A stretch of DNA of 64,000 nucleotides from Desmodesmus armatus. Its lineage: Eukaryota; Chlorophyta; Chlorophyceae; Sphaeropleales; Scenedesmaceae. This document shows, piece after piece, positions 20,867 to 38,378 of the stretch. The stretch lies in NCBI GenBank assembly GCA_007449985.2, contig VIIQ02000617.1:56909-120908 (forward strand). The letters are read 5' to 3'. The notes beneath the pieces are model-generated. The model was not told the DNA's origin. It saw only the letters and a list, made by a program, of their open reading frames with translations, and made no database searches. The position numbers were made by a program, and so were the translations under genes. Position 1 is the stretch's first letter. The number at the start of each line of letters is the position of its first letter.

Positions 20867-23800
20867 CTACCTGATGAAGTCCATTCTGCAGTACGGCATG
20901 ATCCTGTGGAACAATTCCTGCCCGTCTTCACCACCACACGCTCGATCTAGTGTAGCATTGCTGCAAGACAGGCTGAGGGAGCGCAGCGTGGTGAACTGCG
21001 TGTAGGCAGCAACTACGGGGCCCAGGGCTGTCAGGTCGTCCGACTGCCACGTCAGGTACCTGCACAACACACGCACACATGGTGAGCAACCAGGGCCTGA
21101 AGCATGAGATGGCAAACAATTATACCGATGGTTGAAGTCAGTCTCATTTGATCTCACATGTACATACCACCTTGAGGACAAGACATGCTGGCGTGGATTG
21201 GAAGCAGCCACGAGCCAGTCTGGAGATGCATATCCAGATGGTGACATGAGCTACGACCAGGCAGCTGCAGCCCTCACACCTGCTTGCCACAGCCCCACCA
21301 ATCAGAGCTGAACAACACATGGCTGCAGCCCTATCTGCTGTGAGCTTGCTGTCAACATGTCTGTCACCAAAAGGTGCCCAAACATGCGTTCAGCACTGCC
21401 AGGCAATCATCACAGCAGTCAAGCTGTCAGTCATGAAGAGCCAGCACCCCGCCCACCTTATGTCCCTCAGGGGAGTGAGTGCCACCAGGCTGCCCTGGCT
21501 GACGGCCTTGTTGGCAGGTGCCAGCACACACAGCTCCGTCAGGCCTGTCAGGCAGCTGAGGCCACGGATGCCTGCATCACTCAGGCCAGCCACATGGGCC
21601 AGCTTCAGCTGCTGCAGGCTGACCAGACTCTGACACAGGGCCTGCAGGCATGCGGTGGAAGGACGATTGCGCAGTCAAACATACATTGTGCACATGCACC
21701 AAATGCATGAATACTGCTCATGGTTCCTGTTGAGCAACCCCACACAGCCTGCCCAGTCGGCGCCAACCAAAACAGATGTACGTGCAGTACCCACTGGTTG
21801 CAAGCACCAAAACTGGCATGGCCATGCATGCGCAGCCATCGTACAATGCTGTGGCTTGCCCCACCCTCAAACCCAGCTGACTGCAAGTCAGCAAGTCCCA
21901 CTGCAGCTCTGCTCCTGCCCACCCCACCTGCAGCTGTGCTGCCCTGAGCCTGCATGACTCCAGTTTGAAGCTCTCCAGGTGCTGCAGCATGCCCCTGGCA
22001 CCACTGCTACCCCCGTCGCTGCTGCAGCTGCTGAGGCGCTCCACCCCAGCACCACCACTGCTGCCAGTGTCGCCACCACCAAGCCCTGAGTTCACCCCCA
22101 ATTCTGCAGGCTGTTGCAGCTGGGTTGTTGGTGGTACTGACGGTGCTGCTGCTGCAAAGCTGGGGTAGGGTGCTGCCGCCGCCTCCAGGTCTGCTGGTTG
22201 TGAGATGACGTCAATGTTGCGCAGCTCCAGGTGTGTGAGGCCAGGAGGCAGGTCCAGGAGGTCCAAGGGCACCGGCTGGGGGGCGTGGTCAAACGGCTCC
22301 GCATTCACCGACAAGCTGCAGCAGAGGCATACAGCAGCACGGCCCTCAGTGTGAAATTGAGACAGAACCCAGCACCGTCAAGGCGTTCGTGAACGAGCGC
22401 GGATGGTTTATTGCGCCCGTTCATGATGGTTACGCAGACACGCATGAGACCTGCAGCCCACTTACTGCGATTTTAGACAGGTGGCTGACCTGGCCCCCCT
22501 CCACCCGTCAGCAAAGCCGCAAGTGTGTAGCGCGCATGTTCGCCGGCCATTCCTCCCCTATGAAGGTCCCTGCCCTCACACAACACACCTTTTCAGGTTG
22601 CTGAAGTCCTTGAGTGCGGCCAGGCCCTCAGGCGTCACGTCGCTGGCCCCCAGGCTGAGCCTCAGCGCCCGCAGCCGCCTGCAGCCCGCTGCCAGGCTGG
22701 CGGCACTGTCAGCAGACAGAGGCACCTGGATGTTGCTCTCAGCAAAGCGGCGGTGCTCAGGGAAGTAAGCATGCTGCTTTGTCAGGTGCAGCACCTGCAG
22801 TGCAAGTGCAACCAGGACCAGGAGGCTGGTGTCAGCCAAGCATGTGAAACCACTGGCTCGCTCACGGCCATAGCAATGCACACACACCGCCCAGTGAAGG
22901 CTGTGTGTAGGTCAGTGCTTGGCCAGCACAGCACCCTCATGCAAGTGCATAGGTGGTCTGACTTGATCACATCACTTATGGGCCTTTGCATGTTACCTGC
23001 AGGTTTGTGAGTGAGTTCAGCTGGCTGAGGTGCAGGGTGAGGGGTGTCTCCCCATTGCTGTAGACACGCATGCGCAGGTCTGACAGCGCCGTCAGAGCTG
23101 CCAGAGGCTCCATGAGTGTGTTGGCAGGGTCGCGCGCCAGACGCACACAGCCTAGGTCCAACTTCACCTGCAGCAAGGGTGCCAGGGGGTGAACAGTAAG
23201 ACACAAGCAAGCCAGCCACACAAGCATTGAGAAAGGAAGACAGGGCGACACCTGCAGGTTTAGTAAGCTGCTTGGCTATCAAGGTTGTGGGAACTCATGA
23301 AAGCTGCCTGCACTGCAGGCGCTTGTCTGCCTGGCAGGCAGTGGCCTCAGCGGCAGCACAGCCGGAACACTTGCTCACCAGTCTTGACTGCAGGTGCAGG
23401 CGAGCAGTCCTCAGCAAGCCAGTCAACTTGTCAGTCCACCTACACAGGCAGCACGCACAAGCCAGCAACAGCACCTCAGGTTGTTCCGTCCACAAGTGAC
23501 CACAGCCGCAGTGCATCAACATGTCCCCTCCATGGCCTGCAGCCCTGCTCCTCCTGGCCAGCTGTGCAGCCTGGCAACACCAAGCAACACCCCAAAGGGA
23601 AACACAGTTCTAGATGCTTTCCTTCCTGTGCTACCACTGAGCAGTTTTGGCAAGACTTTGCTGTCTGAGCTTATGGATTGCGGCAGGTGGATCTTGCCTC
23701 GATTGCTGCTTGGCGGCATGTGGATCATGCGTCGATGGCTGCACCCCATCTGCCGCAAGACCACAGCAGCCCCTGCCTGCCCACCTGAAGCACATGGACA

Positions 23801-25793
23801 GGCCGCCTGCCACAGCCCTCAGCTGCTGCAGGGCCTCATCAGGGACCTCGTAGTCGCACCCCAGATGCAGCTGCTGCAGCGTGCGGCTGGTGGCAAAGCA
23901 GGCGGCAGTGGCGGCGTCCAGGCATGAGTCCAGGCCATGGCAGGACAGCGCACACAGTGCTGGCAGGGTGGCCAGGCGCGTCAGGCCAGGGGCGGTCAGC
24001 CGGTAGGCACGGAACTCAAGCACCTGTAAGGGAGGGCAGTTAGGAGTTGGCAGGTAGCGGCAAGAGATGCGGACATCCCGTTGGCCAGCGGAATCCATCA
24101 CCTCACCTCAAGCACCATGCTGGAACCCACATGCCGACCCAACAGCACATTGTGACAATCCAACCCAGTGTCCGCAACGACAAGAGTCCGCAACAATTGC
24201 ACGTCATCAACACTGCGGGACCCCAGCAGCAAGTTCCGCATTTTGCACATGGAGGAGGGGACGGAAGTGTTGGCAGGAGGCGTGAGCCCACCTTGAGTGC
24301 TTTGAGTGCCAGCAGGTGTTCCACCTGGTCGTCACCGAGGCCACAGGTAGGCTCAGGCAGCACATGCAGCTCCTCCAGCAGGGGGCAAGCCAGTGCCAGG
24401 CAGCGCAGCAGCCGCTCAGCTGATGCAGATGTGAAAACACCACCTGCGGGACGGGGACGCATGCAGGGGACAAGAACGTCATGGAATGCCGTCCGTCAGC
24501 CAAGCAACCCCTGCCGCAGGCTGCGAGGTGCCAAGGGCAGCCCTGGCAAGTCCATGAAACTGGTATAGGCTACAGCTGTGCAACCAGCATCCATTACAGG
24601 AAATCATGAAAGGTGAAAGGGGCAGCTTTCTTGCGGTCAGGATCAGGAGCACTGACCATCGTTCCTGAGGCACCCAGCCTGTACCCCCGGCGGGTACTTG
24701 CCTGATATGGTAAGGCTGCGCAGGTTTTTGAGATCGCTGAGTTCGTCTCCTGCCTCTAGCAGCAGCTCAAAGCCCTCACTCAACTCCAGGTCGAGGTGCT
24801 GCAAGCAAACAGCACATCATGGCACAGCAGGCCGCAGCAGGTGCAACATGGCAACCATTGTGACAGGAAGACTGGAGGATGAGCAAAGGGCTGCAGGATG
24901 CTGTTGGGGAGACGATGTGGTGCCCACTGCTTGACTGCATGCCATGATGGGTCTGCTGTGGTCTACAGTATCAGTCACACCAGCCCCCACGCAGCCAAGG
25001 AAAAAGCACTATGTGACACCACTTCGAGCCACTGCAGGCTGTTGGAGAGTGTGCTGAGAATTGCTTTCAAGCATCACCTTGCAGTGGGCCAGGTGCTGTG
25101 GAAACACAAACACACCAGCTGCATGTCTAGTGCCCCGCCTCACCTCGATGCTCTGCAGCTTGGCTGCCAGCTGCCTGATGTTTGCACCGAATGCCATCTT
25201 GGGCACTGCAGTGCTGATGTGTGCCTTGCAGCGGGACAGGGCTGGCGTCAACCGCTGCAACTGATCCACCTTGGCGCCCCAAGCCTGGTGGCAGGGGTTC
25301 ATGTCAATCTCCAACCGCTCAACTCCTGCAGTGGAAGCATGGGAGGGCAAGCGGAAGAGTGCACGCCTTGCACACACATGCTCGTTGCTGGTGCTATGAA
25401 ACTGCAACCAGGCCACTTTGGCCAAGAGCCACAAACAGAATGCAGATGCAGGTCACATCTGCGGACCGGGCACTCTTCACGTGTTGTCCCAGCTGTCATT
25501 TTCAGTCCAATCGCCTCCTTACCTGATGGAATTGCGTGGTTCCAGTTCCTGCACACTTTGGTGGCACTGTTGAGCTGTGAGGGGCAGCTCATCAGGCCCC
25601 CAATGACTGACAGGACATCAGCTGGCAGGTCAGACCAGGGGACCTGCTCGCCTGTGATGCTCTGCAGTGGCTGAGCTACGACATCCAGGGCATGGCTGCT
25701 GAGAGTGTTGGGGAGGTTGTCCATGCTGGATCCAGCAGCGAAGGGTAGCATATTGCAGGCCTGCATGCCCATGCAGCACAACAGTACATGCAT
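20867..25793 (-). CDS. F-box / leucine-rich-repeat protein, 11 exons
   Basis: Likely substrate receptor of an SCF ubiquitin ligase. Exons, 5' to 3': 25793-25523, 25325-25144, 24798-24702, 24443-24292, 24023-23785, 23439-23379, 23167-22997, 22794-22589, 22315-21928, 21641-21457 and 21059-20867. Phases agree throughout and give 714 residues; later ATGs at 25772, 25751 and 25724 are also possible starts. The F-box is near residues 50-90: VPWSDLPADVLSVIGGL, then ATKVCRNWNHAI. The rest is irregular leucine-rich repeats (LPALCALSCHGLDSCLD, LTALSDLRMRVY, LTHLELRNIDV, LQQLKLAHVAGLSDAGIRGL), broken by a low-complexity loop (GLGGGDTGSSGG) in exon 9. The intron after exon 3 begins GC. Exon 6 is only 61 bp but restores phase. 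The target is unknown. Confidence 0.82.
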
Positions 25794-26395
25794 ACATGCT
25801 GCTCGTGTACAAAACGGATCTCATTGCTATGTGGATTGGCTCAAGGGCCGTTTCAGAGTCTGCATGGGGATATGTGTCATGGTTCAACGCGCAGGTCGAC
25901 GCCCCTGGGTGCATGCATGGGGCATTGGACCCATGCACAGCAAGTGGGTGGGCAGGGGGTTGAACAGCATCACAGGCATCGGGCAACCACAACCTAAAAC
26001 GCCTTGCCTGCTGTGTCGAGTACTCAGTTCACCCGTTGACTATGTAATGGCAGGATCCAGGGGATGATTGGGGACGAGAGAGGCTCGGTCAGACGTGTCC
26101 GAGATCAACCTTGGATGGATGACCGACTGCTAGTGCAAGTGCAAGAAATACGATAATATGGCACAGTGTGTGCTGCAGAGGGCGGTCTGTGGTCTGCAGA
26201 GCATCCGCTGGGACTCCCTCATTTGAACTCCGGACAACGGTTTTCGTCAGCCTCGGCATGCCAAAACTCTCTGACATGGTGGGAATGTGCTGGTACGATG
26301 ATACAAATGCACTTCAAACGCCCAGCGTAGCACTGCCGCAGTTCGACGCCAGGCTGGCACAGCCAGATCAGCTGGAGGAGCACTTCGCCCTCACT
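25794..26395. other. Intergenic region between F-box gene and COX11
   Basis: Contains the F-box promoter and COX11 3' flank. Plus-strand open frames here show no recognisable features. Confidence 0.5.
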
Positions 26396-28875
26396 TCAGC
26401 CAGCAGGTGCAGGTGCTGCTTGAGCTGCTGCTGCTGCTGCTGGGACTGGTAGCGACGGTACAGCCACACCACCTGGCAGCAGCCCTGGCCCGTGTAACTT
26501 CACCCCACTGCTGCTTTCATCTGCCACTGCATCTTCATCCTCGTCCACCTTGAAAAATGTGTATGACAATGTGATGTCGTGGATGTTCCTGCAGCCAGGA
26601 GCATAAGCAAGATTGTGGCTAAGCCGGCAGTTCCTCAAGCTGTGTGTCTTCCCGACACAGACACTGTCTGGAGGGGGGGGGGGGACTCAGGAGGAGCCAC
26701 ATGACTGGGCAGAACCTCTCAGAAACAGTGCTCACCCCGCATTTGAGGTTCAATTAGCACGCCCCTCATGCCCCTTGCACGTATCACCTGTGCGGATTCA
26801 CCACCCTCACAGCCCTGTCTCCATCAGCTCCTGCTGCAGCAAATTCCTACCCCACGACCCCCAACAGGCCCCCTGCCCAGTAGAAGCGACACGCTTCTCT
26901 CTGCTTCTGTCTCAAGGGCTGCACACCCCAACAGGCAGCGCACCTGCAGTTGTAGTCGTCCACCAGCTCTGGGTCAAGGTAGAAGAAGACAGGCATGTCC
27001 ACCTCCTCACCACCCCGCAGCCGCTGCTCCTCAAAGCAGAAGCACTGGATCTTGTTGAAGTAGTAGGCCGCCTTGTCAGGCACCACATTGTACGTCGACA
27101 CACCAGTGATGGCATGCGGGCTGCAGCAATGACACGTGCAACACCAAGTCTGTCACCCCCTTCAAGAAGGGTTCCCCCAGCCTAAACAAGCACCAGCTGG
27201 CAACCTGTTGCACAATGAGCAAGCCACCTGCGTGGCTGCGCATCCCAGAGCAACTGAGCAACAAGCTGTGCGTTTTGGTTGAAAAGCCGCAAGGTAGGCC
27301 AGCAACTTGGCATTGGGTGAAGAAGCGCGATGTCGGCCAGCAGCTCAACAACCCTACCCCAGCTGCATGGCGTGAACAAGCACGCCTGCTGGGGGCAGGG
27401 CTGTTCCCATCCGCGACAAGGCAGCCTCCAACCAACAGCAAGGCTGTCCCCCAGCAGTGCCTACCTGCGGTTGTGTGCTGTGAAGAAGGCCAGCACACTC
27501 TCCCCAGGGTGCACTGTCACATACTCCTGGGTGGGGGTGAACTTCCAGGGCATGTCATCAGCAACGTCTGCAGTGAACCACACACGGATCTGCAGAGGCC
27601 AACAGGGCGGGGCAGCCAGGACGACAGGGACAGGACAACAGGTCGTCAGGGAAAGGTCGCACCAGCGTTGACAGCATGGGACAGTCAAGCAGTTGCACGC
27701 ACTTTGCCAGTATGCCAGACACAACAACAGAGCAGCAACCCCAACAACCCATGACTGGTGTGCAAACCCCCCACACATTTTCACCCCTTCTTCCTCCAAC
27801 CCTCCCAAACAAACAGGACCCCTGTCACCTCTCTCTGCTTGGCCCTCTCCTCTTGCGACAGGTTAGGGTTGTCCTCCCTTGCCTTCAGCTTGGCCTCTAT
27901 GTTGTGTGTCTGACTCACAGTGCCGCCGTAACCAGTAGCCTGCAGGCACAAAGACAGACATCCTGTTACTACAGCGCAAAGAGCCCATACAACACTACTG
28001 ACAGAACCTGGCAGGCGCTGCATGCGTGTTCTGCAATGCACACTGTATGTCAACACACGCAGCTCTCAATACAAACACAAGCTGTGCTGACGCCAGCATG
28101 CCTGCCGCAAAGGGTGAAACAGCATACACAGTCTGCTGGAGCCAGACTTCAAGAAAATGGAACCGCTGTGAGGCCAACATCCTTTACTGTTGCCTAGGGT
28201 GCATGCAAGGGCTTGTTCAAAACCACTGACCTGGCAGAATGCTCTGTACAACGGTACTGACGCGTATGAGAAACCAATCATGCCCAGCACTATGGCTCCC
28301 TGCAAGCAGCACAGCAGCAGCGTCAGATCAAGTCACACCAGTTGGGTGCGCATCACTGAGGAGGTTTTCCTGTTGGTCCAGGTCTGTGGGGTTAAAAGGC
28401 TGCCTTGGCCTCACTGTGCTTGGCAACCATTTGCTTCCTGTAGATGCTACCGCCCCCCGATACATAATTATTAGGGACGCACAAACTGGCGAGGTAAGCA
28501 GTAAGGGGCACTGCATGGTGTGGACGGCCCCACAGCTGTTTTGTGAGGTGTGCTCACCAGATACAGCCCGCCATCTACAATCCCCTTTTTGTTCCGTGCC
28601 CTTGCATGGTCTGCTGCTGTCTTGTAGCCGTGACACTGCTGCCAGCACCTGCTGCTAATAAGCAGTGCAGGTTGGTGCAGTGCTGGTTGTGCAGGCAGCA
28701 GCTGCTGCCAGGTGTGGCCAGCTGCGCCCAACAGCTGATGCTGCCATGTGGTCTGTATCTGCCGCAACAGCCCCTGCGCTTGCTGTGGCAACTGCTGAAC
28801 AGCGCACTCCATAGCAGGCACTGCCACTAAGCTGACATGTGCCTGAGCCAGCCGGCTCGTCAGCTGTCTCAACAT
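26396..28875 (-). CDS. COX11: Cytochrome c oxidase assembly protein COX11 (CtaG family), 6 exons
   Basis: Mitochondrial inner-membrane copper chaperone that delivers copper to the CuB site of Cox1. Exons, 5' to 3': 28875-28558, 28299-28231, 27939-27829, 27589-27465, 27120-26944 and 26588-26396, phases 0, 0, 0, 2, 2, giving 330 residues. The start is the first in-frame ATG; residues 1-90 are rich in Gln, Ala and Leu with Arg, as in a mitochondrial presequence. Exon 2 is the transmembrane helix IVLGMIGFSYASVPLYRAFC. Then come ADVADDMPWKFTP, GVSTYNVVP and the copper motif CFCFEEQ (Cys234, Cys236), followed by EEVDMPVFFYLDPE and ITLSYTFF. A Pro/Ala-rich tail after YTFFKVDED is longer than usual and could instead be spliced. 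It is divergent from the decarboxylase gene. Confidence 0.93.
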
Positions 28876-29192
28876 GCTGCTGGGTGTGGCTGGTACTAGG
28901 CGACAGGTTGGCCCAGCCTGAACGTGATGGCTGGGTGCTAGACTGAAGGAGCACAATTCACAAGCTTGTCTAACGACTTTGCGCCGGCTCTGATCCACTC
29001 TAAGCTTCGACAACCACGATGACAAACCTTGTTATACACAGCAGTAGCAGTTGGCGTTGTAACCACACCTGAGAAGAGGAACCCCAGACACACCCCATTG
29101 TGTGCCCTAAGCGCTGTCCTTCACCCATCATACACGTGGTGTGGTTAGCCTCACCCTCCGCTGCAGCCCGTGGAGCTTGGCAGTGAAGCACC
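28876..29192. promoter_or_regulatory. Shared intergenic region between divergent COX11 and LYSA
   Basis: Only 317 bp separate the two start codons, so both promoters and 5' UTRs must fit here. No TATA box or other motif was recognised; the role is inferred from layout. Confidence 0.5.
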
Positions 29193-34240
<5,048 letters not shown>

Positions 34241-34369
34241 TTGGCCAGATGTACATCGTTTCGCGCATGCCCTTTGTTGTGACTTGTGACCTGTCACCGG
34301 CCCAACTGGTTTCAAGCACTGCTGGTGGCTACAGCCCCCTTGTTGTGTATAACCCCTCTCACAGTATAC

Positions 34370-34400
34370 TGTAATATGTATACTGTGCTAAGGAGTGTAA
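34370..34400 (+). terminator. Two TGTAA poly(A) signal candidates for LYSA
   Basis: TGTAA occurs at 34370-34374 and 34396-34400, 130 and 156 bp after the LYSA stop. The next gene's ATG follows at 34403. Confidence 0.5.
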
Positions 34401-34402
34401 AG

Positions 34403-35032
34403 ATGTATCTGCTACTATCGCCCACCTCCTCTTCTTTCGGAAGGCGATCTGTGCAACAGATCAAGTCGCCCTATGCCCATATCGGTGCCGCCAGAGGTTG
34501 CGATCATTGGCATAGTGATCGAATTCGGCACCGCAAGCATGGAGCTGTCACGACAGCTGCAGCGGCAGCAAGGTGGCCACACGAAGGCAGTGGGCAAGAG
34601 GAAGCAGCAGGCAGTAAGCAGCAGCAGCCCCAGCGCCCTAGCAGGTGGAAGGCCCTGCAGGACATGATCAAGGCCAATGGTCCTGGAGCTTTCCTCGCAT
34701 ACATCACTGCAAGCAACTGCCTGTCAGTTGGAACACTTTCCTGCGCCTGGCTGGCATTCACACGCACAACAGGCCAAACGCCGCTGCAAGCATGGCCACA
34801 GTTCTTGGCATGCTATGCGGGTGTATATGCAGCTCAGCACCTGGCACGGCCTTACAAGATAGCAGCTGGGTTTGCAGCGGCACCACTGGGAAACGCAGCT
34901 CTTGCGGCCACCCAGAGGCTGCTGAAGGTTGGCAGCAAGGCAGCCTTGGTGGTGTTGCTGCTGTTTGAGGCTGTGCTGCTGCTGTCATGCCTGGGATGTG
35001 TGGTCCTGTATGCATCGCGTATGGTCTCCTGA
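34403..35032 (+). CDS. DUF1279/FAM210-like membrane protein
   Basis: A single-exon frame of 209 residues from the ATG at 34403; an ATG at 34376 would add nine residues but sits in the LYSA poly(A) region. The N-terminus is Ser/Arg-rich, like an organelle-targeting sequence, followed by a low-complexity Gln/Ala linker. From about residue 85 the pattern WKALQDMIKANGPGAFLAYITASN, then SVGTLSCAWLAF and LARPYKIAAGFAAAPLG resembles the DUF1279 domain of FAM210 proteins, organelle membrane proteins of little-known role. A strong hydrophobic helix (LVVLLLFEAVLLLSCLGC) ends the protein. Its start lies immediately after the LYSA poly(A) signals on the same strand. The domain call is by pattern only. 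Confidence 0.55.
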   Translation: MYLLLSPTSSSFGRRSVQQIKSPYAHIGAARGCDHWHSDRIRHRKHGAVTTAAAAARWPHEGSGQEEAAGSKQQQPQRPSRWKALQDMIKANGPGAFLAYITASNCLSVGTLSCAWLAFTRTTGQTPLQAWPQFLACYAGVYAAQHLARPYKIAAGFAAAPLGNAALAATQRLLKVGSKAALVVLLLFEAVLLLSCLGCVVLYASRMVS

Positions 35033-35860
35033 GCATTGGCCTGTGCAGTCCATGCAGCCAGGTGTGAAGCGCAACTGCCATGGACCTGGACCCATCTGAC
35101 AGCATCATGTGCGCGCATGCACTGGGCTGTTCTGCGCGTTGCGCACTGCACAATGACGGTGGCCAGCCGCGAAACCAGACGCACTTTTACCAACAACAAG
35201 CATTGCGCACCCTGACCTCAGGTGTCCCCTGCAAGCTGGGCTGCGTGCAGGCAGCTGAGGGAGGCAGCACCCAGTGGTGCTCTTGTGCAGACCTTGACTA
35301 TGTATCGCATGTTGCAGCAGGCTGTATGGCAGTGGGTTGGCATCCATCCTCCAGGGCATTATTGAGCACACGGCAGGTGGGTACTGCAAATGTGCCCCTG
35401 TATGGGGATGGGCTTGCGCCAGAGTACCAAAGCGATGCGTAGTTCTGCACCTCCTCATGCAGCAATTGACAATGTGAAAGCAAGTGATATCGAAAGCTAT
35501 TATTTTATTGGAGCACATAGCTCATTGGTAGAGCTCCTGTCCTAGACACATGCCAAACTGCCCTGCAGTATGATGGACACAGGCCCTTTTTGACATCGGG
35601 CGGTTCATTGCCCCCGCAGACCCCCTCCAGCTTCATGGCATTCCTGCTGGTTTCCTGTTGCAGGTTCAGTCATCCTGGGTTGCTAATGGCAGCCATTGTT
35701 GGGATGGCAACAACCGTTGTGGCACCCTGCTCGTCTGCTCCATGGCAGGATCATGTGGACTGCATGAGGCAAGGCAGCATTGTTGCAGGCCCAGAAGGGC
35801 AGCAGTGACTTTGGCAGTACCCGTTGCTTGTCTTTTTGTGGCAGTACAGTCTCTGAACAT

Positions 35861-35865
35861 TGTAA
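35861..35865 (+). terminator. Candidate poly(A) signal TGTAA for the DUF1279-like gene
   Basis: TGTAA about 830 bp after the stop codon. If used, it implies a long 3' UTR. Confidence 0.3.
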
Positions 35866-38246
35866 GCATTTGTCGCATCCTGCTCGGTTGTAGATATGGT
35901 ATTTTTGCAACCAGCTGCAACATGCTGTGCATGTCAGTGTGTCTTATGTGGCCAGACTATGTGGGCTGAGTGGGCAGGACAAAGATTGGTTGTGGGCCCA
36001 GCCAGGCAGCAATGGGTTTCACCAGCGACAAAACATTGGATGCCCCTTGTGGCAATACAGCTGTCCAGCCGTTGTGGCATGGTGCGCCCATGTGTTCGCA
36101 TGAATCCAACATCTGGGCTATGGACGATTTGGGCCCAGCAGGTCGCCGTGGCTATAGGCAGCTTGGGACTGTGGTCCTACGAGCCCCTTGACTGGTGCCA
36201 TCAGTTTGAGCAGCCAAGCAAAGCAAGAGGTACTGATGACGGCACCTGAGGGTGTGCCACCATGGAGATCTGCGTGTCTTTTGAGTGTGTTTCGAAACCA
36301 AGTAGGTGTAGCCCTGTTCTGACAGCTGCAGCGTCAGCTTGTGCGGGCTGTCACAAGACCACACAGAGCTAGTGCGGCAGCCTGTACCTATCTGTTTCAT
36401 AGCAGCATGTGCCAGTAAGAAGGCACCAAGGTGCTTTCTGAGTGAGTAGCTCCCTTGCGTGTCAGGTTGCTTCGCAACTGTGAGGCATGCATTACATGGC
36501 TGATCCAAAAGCAGCATGCAAGCAATCAGCACCCCACAAACGGGCCTGCCATTAGGCATGGGGAGGGAAAAGGCACACAACACCATTGACACATGCAAAA
36601 AAACATGTACTATGTATACATGGGGGGATAGAGTTGTGGCACACAGCTATGCGACAGGCCTAGGTGCACAACACATACCCTCTGCCGCAGGAGGGCATCA
36701 CATACAGTCCACGCAGCAGTGGCAAAAAAGACATCGGCAGTGTGCATCTGCTGCAGGCCCTCCACGATACAACCTTGTGCTGCAAACACACGCAGCTGTG
36801 GCCATGGCACAGGCAGGCTCTGCATGTGACACGCGACGCTCCTCCCAGAGCATGCACTGTGTGCAAACAACAGTGCTGCGACACGATGTACGAACTTGTC
36901 TGCTGCACTCAGCTGCATGATTGGAAGCCATACACGGCTCACACAAACCATGCCCCACACAGCGGCCTGCATGGCCACATCGCAGCAGAAGGTGGGCCAC
37001 AAATCTGTGGGCTGTGGGTGCTGCAAAGCCGCAAATGAAGGATCTGCCTCCCTGAGCCGCCCATGCTACACCCTGCTTGGTGCAAGGATGCATCGCAGAA
37101 AAGACGGGGCAAGTGCTGTCATGGGCTTGCTTGCCTGATACGCATCATTCCTTGTGATGGCCTGGATTTCATGCTCCTGCCATCATTACTAACCAGCGAA
37201 CAAGGTTTCAAGCAGACGCCGCAATCAGGCCCTACTGCGAGCCTGCTTGCATGTGTGCAGACCCACATCCCACGCAACCATGCTGTTGAGCTGTAAGCAG
37301 GCTTGTTGATGTTGGTCAACATGACAGCACATGTAGTTGTGCTAGAGCACAGCAGCTGCAAGCACAGGCTTGCCAAAAAGCTGGCCCATGGAGGTGGCGG
37401 CTGAAAATGGTGGCGCAACAACACCACGTCAGCCGCACTATGTGGCACAACACAGCTAAAGGGAGAGAGGACAGCAGCAGCGATCAACGCTGTGGCTAGT
37501 TGCTGAGGCGACCAGCATGCCATATTTCAGACATGACAACGACAAGCATCACCCCATGCCAGCCAACAACGGTCTGGCACCAAATTGGCCATCACATGCA
37601 CCCATCACAGACGAAGGCTTGCCAGTACTGTGCAGACAGCCTGCCAGCAGCACGAAACCATGCAGCTGATGCATTTGGGCAGCATGCAACACAAGATCCA
37701 CCAGACGAAAAGGGGGTACATGCCTCACAGGTCAACCTGCCAGCTCACAGGTTGGCCGAGGGTGCCACGGATGCCAAGCGTGTCAAGAGTCACCATGTGA
37801 AAGGCAGCAAAACATCACCTGACGAAATGTCTGACAAAATGAGCTTGGGATTGCACCATGTCACAGGCAGACAAAATGATTAGCGGCGAAGCTGAAGAAC
37901 CACTGTGCCCCGCCAGACCGGCAGTACTGACATCGCTGTCAGTGCTATTTGCTGCTGCAACAACATCACACCGTGGAAGCTGCACTGACCAGAAGCAAAT
38001 GCTCTTCATGTCCCCAAGGCTGCTGAGCATGCGTCCCGGCTGAAAGGGTCCAGCTATCAGCAGCTAGCTGGCGCCCATGCACACACAACAATTGGTCGCA
38101 CCCCTGTCGTTTCCATTCGTACTGCCACAGGCCAGCCCCCTGCTGCACCACAACCCTGGTATACCTACCCGAGTAAGACACAAGTGTGCTATGACAACAA
38201 CAAACAGGGACCATGACTGGCATGCACCACCAAAACAAAAACCCAT

Positions 38247-38251
38247 TTACA
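38247..38251 (-). terminator. Candidate poly(A) signal for the protein kinase
   Basis: TGTAA on the minus strand, 128 bp past the kinase stop codon. Confidence 0.45.
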
Positions 38252-38378
38252 CCTGGGCGGGTGGTTTGCAAGTGCTGCTCATGCCATTGGCCAAACCCCT
38301 ACGCTGGTTTCCGGTCCTGCCCCTATGACGTACCCCTACCACGTACACACCACCAGCCACTTTCAGGCACTGCGGCTA

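Larger units (their letters stand above)
35033..38378. other. Intergenic region, about 3.3 kb, with unclear ORFs
   Basis: After the DUF1279-like gene no gene could be assigned. A minus-strand frame at 36610-37026 is the longest plausible one, but it overlaps similar-length frames on the plus strand and shows no family features. A tRNA-like A box (TAGCTCATTGGTAGAGC) lies at 35518 without a foldable partner. Confidence 0.45.

Noticed and set aside
34520..34533. Resemblance to a cDNA-library EcoRI adaptor (GAATTCGGCACC)
   Set aside because: It lies inside an open frame in normal genomic context and the match is short; likely chance.
35511..35622. tRNA gene or tRNA-derived SINE head (A box TAGCTCATTGGTAGAGC, B-box-like GGTTCATTGCC)
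   Set aside because: The acceptor stem has no partner, U33 is missing, the T-arm does not fold well and the box spacing is too long.
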